Part shown: one piece after another, positions 45,481 through 52,446 of the stretch
Numbering within the stretch: position 1 is the first letter of the stretch
Layout: each line of letters starts with the position of its first letter
Assembly: GCF_008630635.1 (NCBI RefSeq)
Contig: NZ_CP043869.1
Coordinates: 1,426,001-1,490,000 of the forward strand
From: Neptunomonas concharum
Lineage (GTDB): Bacteria > Pseudomonadota > Gammaproteobacteria > Pseudomonadales > Balneatricaceae
DNA: 64,000 nt
Reading direction: 5' to 3'
Notes under the pieces: model-generated
Told to the model about the DNA's origin: nothing
The model's input: the letters and a program-made list of their open reading frames with translations, nothing else
The model's database searches: none
Translations under genes and position numbers: made by a program

Positions 45481-45849
45481 ATGAAAAAAGTTCTAATTTT
45501 ATTGCTGATGTACTGCGGAACAGTTCACGCAGCAGGAAAAACAGATATCTTGAAGGTATTTGAGCATTTCACTTTAACGAATGCAGCGGCTGGTAAATGT
45601 ATCAAGCCTGAGAAATCAGAACTAACTTCATTCCTAGCAAACTACCAAATGGTAACCGTACTTACTTTACAAGAAATACAGAAAAGAAATTCAGTCATTT
45701 CTCAAAAGCAAACTCAGGAGATACTTAAAGCTGGTAGCGCTAAGGCCACTGAAGCTGTCCACTCAGTAATTGCTAAGGAAGGGTGCGAAAGCCCCAAAAT
45801 ACAAGACCTTATTAAACGTTTTCATGTGCAAGCTAAATGGAAACCATGA
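45481..45849 (+). CDS. Cassette gene 4: secreted 122-residue protein
   Basis: Signal peptide MKKVLILLLMYCGTVHA with likely cleavage before AGKTD (residues 17-18). The mature part is about 105 residues, mostly helical, with two cysteines (KCIKP and EGCESP) that could form a disulfide in the periplasm. Not recognised; an ATG at 45472 upstream is an alternative start but 45481 gives a clean signal peptide. attC-4 follows the stop. Confidence 0.74.
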   Translation: MKKVLILLLMYCGTVHAAGKTDILKVFEHFTLTNAAAGKCIKPEKSELTSFLANYQMVTVLTLQEIQKRNSVISQKQTQEILKAGSAKATEAVHSVIAKEGCESPKIQDLIKRFHVQAKWKP

Positions 45850-45860
45850 GTAATGTTACG

Positions 45861-45916
45861 GCTAACAAAAACAGGCAGTTGACGCGCAATGCGCTCAACT
45901 GCTGTAAGCGTTATGC
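45861..45916 (+). other. attC-4 recombination site
   Basis: GCTAACAAAAACAGGCAGTT ... AACTGCTGTAAGCGTTATGC; long inner stem CAGTTGA/TCAACTG. Confidence 0.87.
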
Positions 45917-45931
45917 GATAAGGAGAAAACG

Positions 45932-46354
45932 GTGCTAAAGCCCGTAATACAGGAAGAAACTACAGGCTGCGGAATTGCATCGGTAGCCAATGTTCTGGGC
46001 AAAACCTACTCGGAAATGAAGGCTGTAGCGAATGCTATGGGTATCTATGCCGAAGATAAATCGCTTTGGTCCGATACCCAGTATGTCAGGAAGATGTTGT
46101 CCAGTGCCGGAGTTGAGACGTCTCCCGATGAAATTCCTTTTGAATCATGGAGTAGTTTGCCTGATCTGGCACTACTGTCCATCAAGCACCATCAGGAAGA
46201 TGGTAAAAATTTCTGGCATTGGGTTGTTTTCAAACGTCTGAAAGACCAAGAGTTTGTCTTGGATTCAGCAAGTTACCTGCCTTCCAATATTCGAACGGAT
46301 TTTGATGAGATGCAGCCCAAGTGGTTCATTGAGGTGTCTACTTTTTATGGGTAA
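45932..46354 (+). CDS. Cassette gene 5: C39-like cysteine peptidase domain
   Basis: A 140-residue protein with the C39-like (papain-like) peptidase layout: catalytic Cys in TTGCGIASVANVLG (about residue 13), the conserved His in NFWHWVVFK (about 94) and an Asp in FVLDSAS (about 110). No signal peptide or membrane segment, and no ABC transporter is fused, so it is a free domain. GTG start after AGGAG. It is not separated from the lipoprotein gene behind it by an attC site, so the two seem to travel as one cassette. Confidence 0.77.
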   Translation: MLKPVIQEETTGCGIASVANVLGKTYSEMKAVANAMGIYAEDKSLWSDTQYVRKMLSSAGVETSPDEIPFESWSSLPDLALLSIKHHQEDGKNFWHWVVFKRLKDQEFVLDSASYLPSNIRTDFDEMQPKWFIEVSTFYG

Positions 46355-46379
46355 CACCAGTGCTTAGGGAAATCGTGCA

Positions 46380-46838
46380 ATGTTAAAGAAAATCGTTATT
46401 TTTTCACTTTTATTGATTTTGTCAGCCTGTTCAAAGCATCAACCTGAAATCACGGCTATTGAGTTTGTGGAAAAAATGCAACTTGGAAAAAACTTAGTTA
46501 GTTTGAGTTTTAGGGTTTCTAAGAATACGCAAACATTTCGGATGCTTGTTAAAGAGCTTGGACATGAGGAAGCTTCATCTCGTTTGGAAGATGAACTTGT
46601 AAAAATAACAAAAGATCATCAGAGAGAGTGGAATGAAAATTTGGCTAATTCATACCTTGAGCATTTTTCGGTTGCAGAGTTAAACTCCATTTATTACGAA
46701 AAACGTAACTCACAATTTGCAGATAAAATGTCAGAAATGCAGAAAAAAGTAGGCCGTAGTATGGAAATTAAGTCCAAAGATTTACTTAATGCTGTGGCCA
46801 CAAACGCGTTAAGTAGTGTATTTGAAAGTGTGCAGTAG
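46380..46838 (+). CDS. Cassette gene 6: small lipoprotein, DUF2059-like tail
   Basis: A 152-residue lipoprotein: signal sequence with lipobox LSACSKHQ (Cys 17). The mature region is helical, and the block HFSVAELNSIYYEKRNSQFADKMSEMQKKVG resembles the C-terminal helix motif of DUF2059 proteins (a weak similarity). It starts 25 bases after the C39-like gene in the same cassette. Could be the partner or protector of the peptidase, but that is inference. Confidence 0.72.
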   Translation: MLKKIVIFSLLLILSACSKHQPEITAIEFVEKMQLGKNLVSLSFRVSKNTQTFRMLVKELGHEEASSRLEDELVKITKDHQREWNENLANSYLEHFSVAELNSIYYEKRNSQFADKMSEMQKKVGRSMEIKSKDLLNAVATNALSSVFESVQ

Positions 46839-46841
46839 GCA

Positions 46842-46892
46842 CCTAACAAGCACCTGCAATCTGACCTCCGACAGTTGAGGTGGGCGTTAAGC
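46842..46892 (+). other. attC-5 recombination site
   Basis: CCTAACAAGCACCTGCAATC ... TTGAGGTGGGCGTTAAGC. Its left arm is nearly identical to that of the site at 49059. Confidence 0.87.
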
Positions 46893-46898
46893 AAAAAT

Positions 46899-47270
46899 AT
46901 GAAAGAGCCTGACTACGACAATTATTCATTGAAACAGCTCTACGAAGCTCTCGAAATGATTGATCGCGAGAGGTGGCCTGAAAGGGTTAGAAAAATCGAA
47001 TCATTGCTCAGTGATCCTGAGAGCTTTCGGCGATTAAAGGAAGAGCAAAGACTGGTAGATCATCAGGAAGCGCTAGAAAGAAAAGAGGCCTCTCAAGGAT
47101 TCTTGGGTATTTTATTACTGGTATCGGGCGGAATAGGGTCGTTTACTGGTAGTTTTCTAACTAAATACGGTGTTTTTCAAATAGCTCCTGGTTTCTGGAG
47201 GATCCTTGCAGGAATTGGATTAGCCTGTTTTGGGGCTTTGATCATCGTAAAGTTATTTAGGAGAGGGTAA
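46899..47270 (+). CDS. Cassette gene 7: small protein with two C-terminal membrane helices
   Basis: A 123-residue protein. N-terminal soluble half begins MKEPDYDNYSLKQLYEALEMIDRERWPERVRKIESLL, a helical motif that also occurs in other bacterial membrane-associated proteins; the C-terminal half has two membrane segments (about 68-86 and 96-115) and ends KLFRRG. Open frame upstream of 46899 is attC sequence. Not recognised. Confidence 0.72.
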   Translation: MKEPDYDNYSLKQLYEALEMIDRERWPERVRKIESLLSDPESFRRLKEEQRLVDHQEALERKEASQGFLGILLLVSGGIGSFTGSFLTKYGVFQIAPGFWRILAGIGLACFGALIIVKLFRRG

Positions 47271-47272
47271 AT

Positions 47273-47359
47273 GCTTAACAATGCGTTGAAAATTGTTCGC
47301 TTTGCTCACTGGGGCCTCAAAAGCTACGCTTTTTCGGCCCTTTAAGTGCAGCGTTAGCC
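47273..47359 (+). other. attC-6 recombination site
   Basis: GCTTAACAATGCGTTGAAAA ... CCCTTTAAGTGCAGCGTTAGCC, about 87 bases. Confidence 0.8.
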
Positions 47360-47373
47360 GTCATGGTGTTTGC

Positions 47374-47404
47374 TATACTCAAAGTGATAGAATAGTATCA
47401 CTTT
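47374..47404 (+). promoter_or_regulatory. Promoter and operator of the toxin-antitoxin cassette
   Basis: An extended -10 (TGCTATACT, 47371-47379) is followed by a perfect inverted repeat AAAGTGATA / TATCACTTT with a 6-base spacer (47381-47404). This is the expected binding site for Phd-family antitoxin autorepression. Confidence 0.72.
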
Positions 47405-47427
47405 AGTATTTCTTTGGAGCGGCTCTC

Positions 47428-47685
47428 ATGAAAGTAGAACTCGTTACATCACTCAAACGTCAAGCGACCAAGATCCTCGCAGATCTTCACGACACCAAAG
47501 AACCTGTGTTAATTACCGAGCATGGTAAGCCATCAGCATATCTGGTTGATGTTGATGATTACGAATCTATGCAAAATCGCTTGGTGATTCTAGAGGGTAT
47601 CGCACGAGGTGAACGCGCATTAGCTGATAGTAAAGTGGTAAGTCACGATGAAGCCAAGGAAAAAATGTCAAAATGGCTGAAATAA
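47428..47685 (+). CDS. Phd/YefM-family antitoxin
   Basis: An 85-residue antitoxin: an N-terminal Phd/YefM DNA-binding domain (LVTSLKRQATKILADLHDTKEPVLITEHGKPSAYLVDVDDYESM) and an acidic C-terminal helix that would cap the toxin. It overlaps the toxin gene by 13 bases. A GGAG ribosome site and its own promoter with palindromic operator precede it, which is typical for integron TA cassettes that cannot depend on an external promoter. Confidence 0.93.
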   Translation: MKVELVTSLKRQATKILADLHDTKEPVLITEHGKPSAYLVDVDDYESMQNRLVILEGIARGERALADSKVVSHDEAKEKMSKWLK

Positions 47686-47975
47686 TCTGGACTGAGCCAG
47701 CGTTATCTGACCTCAATGATATTGCTGAATACATCGCACTTGAAAATGCCGTAGCTGCAAAGCAATGGGTTCAAACGATCTTCTCTAAAGTTGAACGCCT
47801 AGAAACTTTCCCTGAATCAGGTCGCATTCCGCCCGAGCTGGAACATTTAAGTTATCGTGAGGTTGTCGTAAATCCATGTCGTGTTTTCTATAAACAAGAC
47901 GGTGATAAAGTATTTATTCTGTTTGTGATGCGGGTTGAGAGAGATTTACGTAAGTTCCTGTTAAGTAAGCAGTAA
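47673..47975 (+). CDS. ParE/RelE-family toxin
   Basis: A 100-residue toxin of the ParE/RelE superfamily: IIWTEPALSDLNDIAEYIALENAVAAKQWV, then LETFPESGRIPPELEHLSYREVVVNPCRVFYKQDGDKVFILFVMRVERDLRKFL. The pattern SGRIPPEL...YREVVV..CRVFYK..GDKV.IL.V.R is closer to ParE-type. Whether it poisons gyrase or the ribosome is not decided by sequence. attC-7 begins 16 bases after its stop. Confidence 0.93.
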   Translation: MAEIIWTEPALSDLNDIAEYIALENAVAAKQWVQTIFSKVERLETFPESGRIPPELEHLSYREVVVNPCRVFYKQDGDKVFILFVMRVERDLRKFLLSKQ

Positions 47976-47990
47976 CCTTTGGGAATGAGT

Positions 47991-48111
47991 GGCTAACAAA
48001 TAATTTAAAAGCGATTCAGCACGCTTGGCATTTTTGGTTTAGGTCAAATGCAGTGATTAAGATGTTCCAGTTGAGCTATGTGGTAGCGTGCTTTACACCT
48101 TAATTGGGCGT
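47991..48111 (+). other. attC-7, long VCR-like site interrupted by an IS remnant
   Basis: GCTAACAAATAATTTAAAAGCG ... CACCTTAATTGGGCGTT: arms pair through AATT and AGCACGCT. At about 121 bases this is the VCR-like size class. The core GTT is duplicated on both sides of the element at 48112-48666, and the sequence resumes as AC at 48670. Confidence 0.82.
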
Positions 48112-48666
48112 TGAGGCTGTCGGGTAAGTCTTACAGCCCTAGACCTGCGGTCGAACACTCAGTTACACTGCTTAAAACAAACTTTACCCCGCATGGTGCA
48201 ACGGATGGCACGCTTCAAACACTACGATTACAAACAGACTAAGATGATACCGTTGCGGTTTGCAGACCAAATCCAGCCGGGAACATTCGAATATACCCTC
48301 AACCACGTCGTTGATAATGAACTCGACCTTAGTGTGTTTGAATCCCGCTATCGTAACGACCATAACGGCGCGCCTGCTTATGACCCTGCACTGTTATTAA
48401 AAATCGTTTTATTCGCCTATTCTCGGGAGGATTACCTATGGTTCACAACATTGAAAAGATAGCGACCCAAGGTAATGTGAGGCATTAAGACACCTGGGAG
48501 GGGCTTATCTGAGGAAATTAAGCCTTATGAGTGCTCGTATGGCGATATGAAACGTGTTTGAATACATCAAAAATGAGCCTGTCAAAACTGATTTTAGGCA
48601 TTAAGAATATCAAGGAAGGCTGTGGGATGAGGTTTTATTTTGTTAAATGTCTAATCCGACAGTCTC
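48112..48666 (+). mobile_element. Deleted IS1182-family element
   Basis: Imperfect terminal inverted repeats GAGGCTGTCGGGTAAGTC and (on the other strand) GAGACTGTCGGATTAGAC match at 14 of 18 positions. They are flanked by a GTT direct duplication (48109-48111 and 48667-48669). Only 555 bases remain where full-length members have about 1.5 kb. Confidence 0.77.
48193..48462 (+). pseudogene. IS1182-type transposase N-terminal fragment
   Basis: The 89-residue frame reads like the DUF772 N-terminal region of an IS1182 transposase: MARFKHYDYKQTKMIPLRFADQI, FEYTLNHVVDNELDLSVFESRY, YDPALLLKIVLFAYSR. After FAYSR the expected sequence is lost, the frame ends soon, and no DDE catalytic domain is present. 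The real start is probably MARFKH at 48205. Inactive remnant. Confidence 0.87.
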
Positions 48667-48689
48667 GTTACAAGTTTCAAGGAAGATAA

Positions 48690-49154
48690 ATGAGATCGTT
48701 AATCAAAAGTATAATTTTAGGCTCAGCTCTTGCCATAGGCCTTGGAGTAATTGGCTATCTCTTGGTAGCGTTCTATCAGATCCTCATTCTAGATATGACT
48801 GATAGCGCTCAAATGGTAGATGCTACTCGATCAAGTAAAGCTATGTACTGGTCGTTACCATTTACATTTATTGTCCTAGTATTAACAACTGTTCTCGTAA
48901 CTAGAAAGCTTACTTCTAAACACTACTTTATTGGTTTTGTGATAATTTTATTAACGTCATTATCAATCACAGTTGGTCCGATAAAAATTATTAGCATCCA
49001 TATGAACTATATCCCCATTGTATTAGGTGGGCTAGTCGGCTCATTTATTGGGTCTAAACTTAACAAGCGCCTGCAATCTGACCTCCTGCCATTGTCACCT
49101 TTTGCGGGGCACACCAATTTCAAGGAAGCATCGTGCAAGAATCGCGGAAACTAG
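48690..49154 (+). CDS. Cassette gene 9: polytopic membrane protein
   Basis: A 154-residue membrane protein with about four helices (roughly 7-28, 50-72, 81-100, 106-126), not recognised. The tail LNKRLQSDLLPLSPFAG onward is encoded by attC-8, so the protein reads through the recombination site. An AAGGAAG ribosome site lies before the ATG; this start sequence is shared with the next cassette. Confidence 0.7.
   Translation: MRSLIKSIILGSALAIGLGVIGYLLVAFYQILILDMTDSAQMVDATRSSKAMYWSLPFTFIVLVLTTVLVTRKLTSKHYFIGFVIILLTSLSITVGPIKIISIHMNYIPIVLGGLVGSFIGSKLNKRLQSDLLPLSPFAGHTNFKEASCKNRGN
49059..49112 (+). other. attC-8, degenerate right end
   Basis: Left arm CTTAACAAGCGCCTGCAATC repeats that of attC-5, but on the right GGGGC is followed by ACACC where a GTTRRRY core should be, so the site may no longer recombine. 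Confidence 0.62.
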
Positions 49155-49921
49155 AGGACTATTTGATAGAAAGGCCTAAACCAAAAGGTATAGATGTCCT
49201 TTGTTCTTTGAAGCATTTCGCAATCATTACTTACGCAGTACCTTCTGATAGGTTTCAAGGGATATTCCCCGAACGGTTTCAATTAGACACGGTTGAAATC
49301 AACGGCCAAAAGATGGGGCTTATATCTGTAGTTCCATTCATTGATGTTGACTTTACTTCAGCAGTCTTCCCGTTTCCGAAATTTACAATGGGCCAAACAA
49401 ACTATCGAATATACATTATTGATACTGAAACAGGAGAACGTTGTGTATGGTTCCTTGGCACTACTCTAGATTCTTGGACGCTAGCGGTGCCAAGATACCT
49501 TTGGAATCTTCCGTGGCATGCTGGAAAAGTTAGCTTTGACTGCACTCTCAATAAAGTTAATGGCTTGTACGAAAAATACCATATGGAAACTGAATCCGAG
49601 TGGGCTGAAGCTTCAGTTGATTTGGTTCAATCGGAATCTGATTTGTTAAAATTCCCGGGTTTTCCCGATATTGAGTCTGCCTTGGTCTATCTAACGCACC
49701 CGCTGGCTGGATTTTATTATCGAAGAGATAAAAAGTTGGGTACATATCGTGTGTGGCACAAAGAGCTTGAGGTTAAGCCCGCCCAGATAAAATCAGCTAA
49801 TTTCAAACTTTTATCTGATCTTGATATTGTTAAAGAAGAAGAGCAAAGCAATCCCTATAGTGTGTTAATCGAGCCAATAAATGAATTTACCATATACTTA
49901 CCTCCTACCATTGTTGGGTAA
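49133..49921 (+). CDS. Cassette gene 10: DUF2071 / YqjF-like protein
   Basis: A 262-residue protein of the DUF2071 (COG3361, YqjF) family related to acetoacetate decarboxylase-like folds: AIITYAVPSDRFQGIFPERF, the GQTNYRIYIIDTETGERCVWFLGTTLDSW block, YLWNLPWHAGKV and FPGFPDIESALVYLTHPLAGFYYRR. Function unknown. GTG start behind AAGGAAG. Its first residues overlap the previous frame. Confidence 0.8.
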   Translation: MQESRKLEDYLIERPKPKGIDVLCSLKHFAIITYAVPSDRFQGIFPERFQLDTVEINGQKMGLISVVPFIDVDFTSAVFPFPKFTMGQTNYRIYIIDTETGERCVWFLGTTLDSWTLAVPRYLWNLPWHAGKVSFDCTLNKVNGLYEKYHMETESEWAEASVDLVQSESDLLKFPGFPDIESALVYLTHPLAGFYYRRDKKLGTYRVWHKELEVKPAQIKSANFKLLSDLDIVKEEEQSNPYSVLIEPINEFTIYLPPTIVG

Positions 49922-49924
49922 AAA

Positions 49925-49985
49925 TTTAACAATGCGCTTAAGCAAGAAGGCAGCAAAGCTGCGCCGCTTAGCTTAGCGTTTTGAC
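49925..49985 (+). other. attC-9 recombination site
   Basis: TTTAACAATGCGCTTAAGC ... GCTTAGCTTAGCGTTTTGAC; the right core reads GTTTTGA, a deviation from GTTRRRY. Confidence 0.77.
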
Positions 49986-49998
49986 TGTCAGGGAAGCT

Positions 49999-50436
49999 AT
50001 GAGTAATCGTTTAGGGGTATTTGCATTAATCATTTCAGCGCTAGGAATAACCTTGATGTTGTTATCTCTAGAGGCATATATTTATGATGATGGTATAAAT
50101 ATGAAACTCGCCCCAGTAGTAGCGGACGCATTAGGAGTAATGTCAGGTGCAACTGAATCAGAAGCCTCATTCAGACCTAGCAATAAATTTGAACTTAGTG
50201 AAGCTGCTGCTATTTATATCATCGGTGGAGTAGGTGCTTTTCTTGGTTTTATTTCAATAGTACTAGGCTTTGGCTCAATTAAGAGATGTGAGCATCCTGC
50301 CGTATCTTATGGCGCTATTGCTTTTGGTATTGCCCCAGTAATTCTAATTAGCATACCAATCGCAATTGGGTGCTTTCTTTTACTTGCACCGATTGTCATT
50401 TGGTACAAAAAAACAGTTAACAAGGCGCTTAAGTAA
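49999..50436 (+). CDS. Cassette gene 11: membrane protein
   Basis: A 145-residue protein with about four membrane segments (residues 5-25, 63-87, 93-113, 116-136), not recognised. ATG 49999 follows AGGGA; a TTG 18 bases upstream is also open. The end VNKALK is encoded by attC-10. Confidence 0.7.
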   Translation: MSNRLGVFALIISALGITLMLLSLEAYIYDDGINMKLAPVVADALGVMSGATESEASFRPSNKFELSEAAAIYIIGGVGAFLGFISIVLGFGSIKRCEHPAVSYGAIAFGIAPVILISIPIAIGCFLLLAPIVIWYKKTVNKALK

Positions 50437-50475
50437 TGACGCGCTTTCATCGCGCCCTATATTAAGGTGTTGCAC
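50416..50475 (+). other. attC-10 recombination site
   Basis: GTTAACAAGGCGCTTAAGT ... ATTAAGGTGTTGCAC; halves share GGCGC/GCGCC pairing. Confidence 0.77.
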
Positions 50476-50487
50476 TAAGGATGAAAA

Positions 50488-50781
50488 ATGAGTAAGAGTG
50501 AATGGATTTGGGTCGCAATTAGAATATTTGGAATCTACTTGCTGGTGTTAGCTATAATATCAATCCCTGAAGCAATTGGTGCTGTTTATGCACATTTGCA
50601 TCTCGCTGACGCTGCTGGCAGATCGTCCGATTTTGCTTCAATGGCGGACTCAATACGCAAGGCCGCGGTTTCCAAAGGCGTTACTGCGTTATCCCAGCTT
50701 ATCCTATTTTCCGTAGCTGCTTACTACTTTATATGCCGTGGAAAGCTAATTCATAATATTGCATCCCGTGAGAATGCATAA
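50488..50781 (+). CDS. Cassette gene 12: two-helix membrane protein
   Basis: A 97-residue protein with two membrane helices (about 7-29 and 66-84) and a short periplasmic or cytoplasmic loop, not recognised. AAGGA lies eight bases before the ATG. The stop falls at the edge of attC-11. Confidence 0.7.
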   Translation: MSKSEWIWVAIRIFGIYLLVLAIISIPEAIGAVYAHLHLADAAGRSSDFASMADSIRKAAVSKGVTALSQLILFSVAAYYFICRGKLIHNIASRENA

Positions 50782-50830
50782 CTAGGCGTAGAAGCAAGGA
50801 CGCAGCAAGCTGCACAGCTTGGTGTTAGGT
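50777..50830 (+). other. attC-11 recombination site (last)
   Basis: GCATAACTAGGCGTAGAAGC ... CAGCTTGGTGTTAGGT; GCAGC/GCTGC inner stem. No further attC is visible downstream. Confidence 0.82.
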
Positions 50831-50854
50831 GGATCAATAGGTAGTCAACATAGT

Positions 50855-51745
50855 ATGTTCATAAGGTTTATAGTTTTAACTCTACTCATATCTTCCGAGG
50901 CATTTTGCCAAGAAGTATACAAGTACAAGGATGAATCCGGAAAGTGGGTGTTCACCGATAGGCGCCCATCAAACAAAAATGATAATGAATTCGACATTGT
51001 GGAGTATAAGAGGGAAGTAATTAAGCCAGCGCCGAGGGTCTTCAGTCGTAGCGCTGGTAGCATGAATATCTTAGTCGCAGATAACCCCTATCATGCTCCC
51101 GTAGAGTTTCTTGTAAAATCGTCTCGACTGGCAGGCGGTTCAAAAAAATATGTCGTCCCAGCCGCGAGTCAAAAGGATTTGTATACAAGCCCTCAAAAAA
51201 TTGGTTCTTTCCGTTATCGCTGGCGGCTGGGTGATCCGTCTGCGCGGGAGGACGGCCATCTCTACAAATTTCCAGTATCCTCAAAGCTTTCTCATAAGAT
51301 TACTCAAGGATTCAATGGGCGTTTCTCACACTCTAAGCTCCCAAACATAAATGCAATAGATATAGCACTTCCTGTCGGAACGGATATCAGTGCTGCTAGG
51401 GATGGCGTGGTTATCTGGGTGAAAGATGACTATCACATGGGTGGTAAGAACAAGTATTTTCTTGATAAGGCAAACTATGTAAAAGTGCTCCACGAAGACG
51501 GCACTTACGCAACTTATGCTCATATATTGATAGCAACTGCCACAGTTAAACCAGGAGACATTGTTAAGGCAGGCGATGTACTTGCAAGGTCTGGATCCTC
51601 GGGTTACTCAACTGGGCCTCACCTTCACTTTGTTATACGTAAAAATGTAGGCCTAAAAACAGTTTCTATTCCTTTTAGATTTATTTCGGATAGTGGTATT
51701 ACCTATACCCCTAAGAAGGGTATGGTGATTGACCCGCTTCTGTGA
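50855..51745 (+). CDS. DUF4124 - M23 family metallopeptidase
   Basis: A 296-residue secreted protein. Signal peptide MFIRFIVLTLLISSEAFC; DUF4124 domain at about 21-45 (EVYKYKDESGKWVFTDRRP); C-terminal M23 (LytM-type) peptidase with FNGRFSH (His), AIDIALPVGTDISAARDGVVIW (Asp) and HLHFVIRK (HxH zinc motif), all needed zinc ligands apparently present. Likely trims peptidoglycan cross-links in the periplasm. It follows the last attC site, so it is either a final cassette that has lost its attC or the first chromosomal gene on the right. An upstream open frame is the attC itself. Confidence 0.87.
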   Translation: MFIRFIVLTLLISSEAFCQEVYKYKDESGKWVFTDRRPSNKNDNEFDIVEYKREVIKPAPRVFSRSAGSMNILVADNPYHAPVEFLVKSSRLAGGSKKYVVPAASQKDLYTSPQKIGSFRYRWRLGDPSAREDGHLYKFPVSSKLSHKITQGFNGRFSHSKLPNINAIDIALPVGTDISAARDGVVIWVKDDYHMGGKNKYFLDKANYVKVLHEDGTYATYAHILIATATVKPGDIVKAGDVLARSGSSGYSTGPHLHFVIRKNVGLKTVSIPFRFISDSGITYTPKKGMVIDPLL

Positions 51746-51999
51746 TTGTCCACAATACTTCACTATCTGAGCTACAAGAAAGAGTAAAAATGACTCTTTC
51801 GTTGCTGAGAAAATTGTTAATGCTGAAATATTTGAAGTTGAGCCAAAGAAAACTGACAGCCGGTTTGATGTCTTGATTGGGTAATAACGATGCGGTAGTT
51901 TGGCCAGTAAGCAAGATGTTGGCGTACGCGAAACACTAATTGAAATCTGATAGTGTATAGATTGATAAGGATAGTTAAACATTTCTGGAGGGCTCTACA
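51746..51999. other. Right border of the array, no gene supported
   Basis: No attC and no ORF with a start codon were found. A 37-codon open segment (51771-51884) reads like a protein tail but has a stop before it and no start, so it may be a decayed cassette. Confidence 0.5.
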
Positions 52000-52389
52000 A
52001 TGAATACAAATGCCGTATGCTGGTTTGAAATTTATGTGGATGATATTCCGCGCGCTAAATCTTTTTACGAATCAGTACTAGATCTAGAACTAACACGCTT
52101 GGACAATCCCAGTGAACCAAAAGATTTCCCGCAGCCTGAAATGTGGGCTTTCCCGATGGAGGAGCGGCCTGGTGCCAGTGGTGCAATCTGTAAAATGGAA
52201 GGTGTCGCGGCAGGGGGCAACAGCACCTTGGTGTATTTCAGTAGCGAGGATTGTGCGATTGAGCAAGCAAGGGTTGAAAAGGCCGGTGGAAAGGTAGTCG
52301 TACCTAAGATGGCGATTGGCGATTATGGGTTTATTTCAATAGCACAAGACACCGAAGGCAACACTATTGGTTTCCACTCCATGAGATAG
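52000..52389 (+). CDS. VOC (glyoxalase/bleomycin-resistance) family protein
   Basis: A 129-residue metal-type VOC protein with two beta-alpha-beta-beta-beta units: AVCWFEIYVDDIPRAKSFYESVLDLELTRLD and ALVYFSS...IEQARVEKAGGKVVVPKMAIGDYGFISIAQDTEGNTIGFHS. The second unit ends GNTIGFH where a metal-binding Glu is common. Usually dioxygenase, glyoxalase or resistance proteins; the substrate cannot be named. Preceded by GGAGGG. Confidence 0.9.
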   Translation: MNTNAVCWFEIYVDDIPRAKSFYESVLDLELTRLDNPSEPKDFPQPEMWAFPMEERPGASGAICKMEGVAAGGNSTLVYFSSEDCAIEQARVEKAGGKVVVPKMAIGDYGFISIAQDTEGNTIGFHSMR

Positions 52390-52446
52390 GGTGCTCCTCT
52401 TGGCATTGCCTTGTGGAAGTCATTATTGCTTTTTTCGGAGAATAGG

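Larger units (their letters stand above)
43190..50830 (+). mobile_element. Gene-cassette array without integrase (CALIN-type integron cluster)
   Basis: Eleven attC-like sites separate short plus-strand open frames. Each site begins near a gene's stop codon with TAAC, ends with a GTT core (often GCGTTA), and its two halves form imperfect inverted repeats differing in length and sequence, as in attC recombination sites of 50-125 bases. No intI is present within the window, so this is a CALIN (cluster of attC sites lacking integrase). The left end is approximate. Confidence 0.88.

Noticed and set aside
46353-46387. TAAC...GTTA pair between cassette genes 5 and 6
   Set aside because: The arms have almost no complementarity and the spacing is too short for an attC, so the two genes are treated as one cassette.
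51771-51884. 37-codon open segment after the M23 gene
   Set aside because: Preceded by a stop and lacks a start codon; no ribosome site. Too weak for a gene call.
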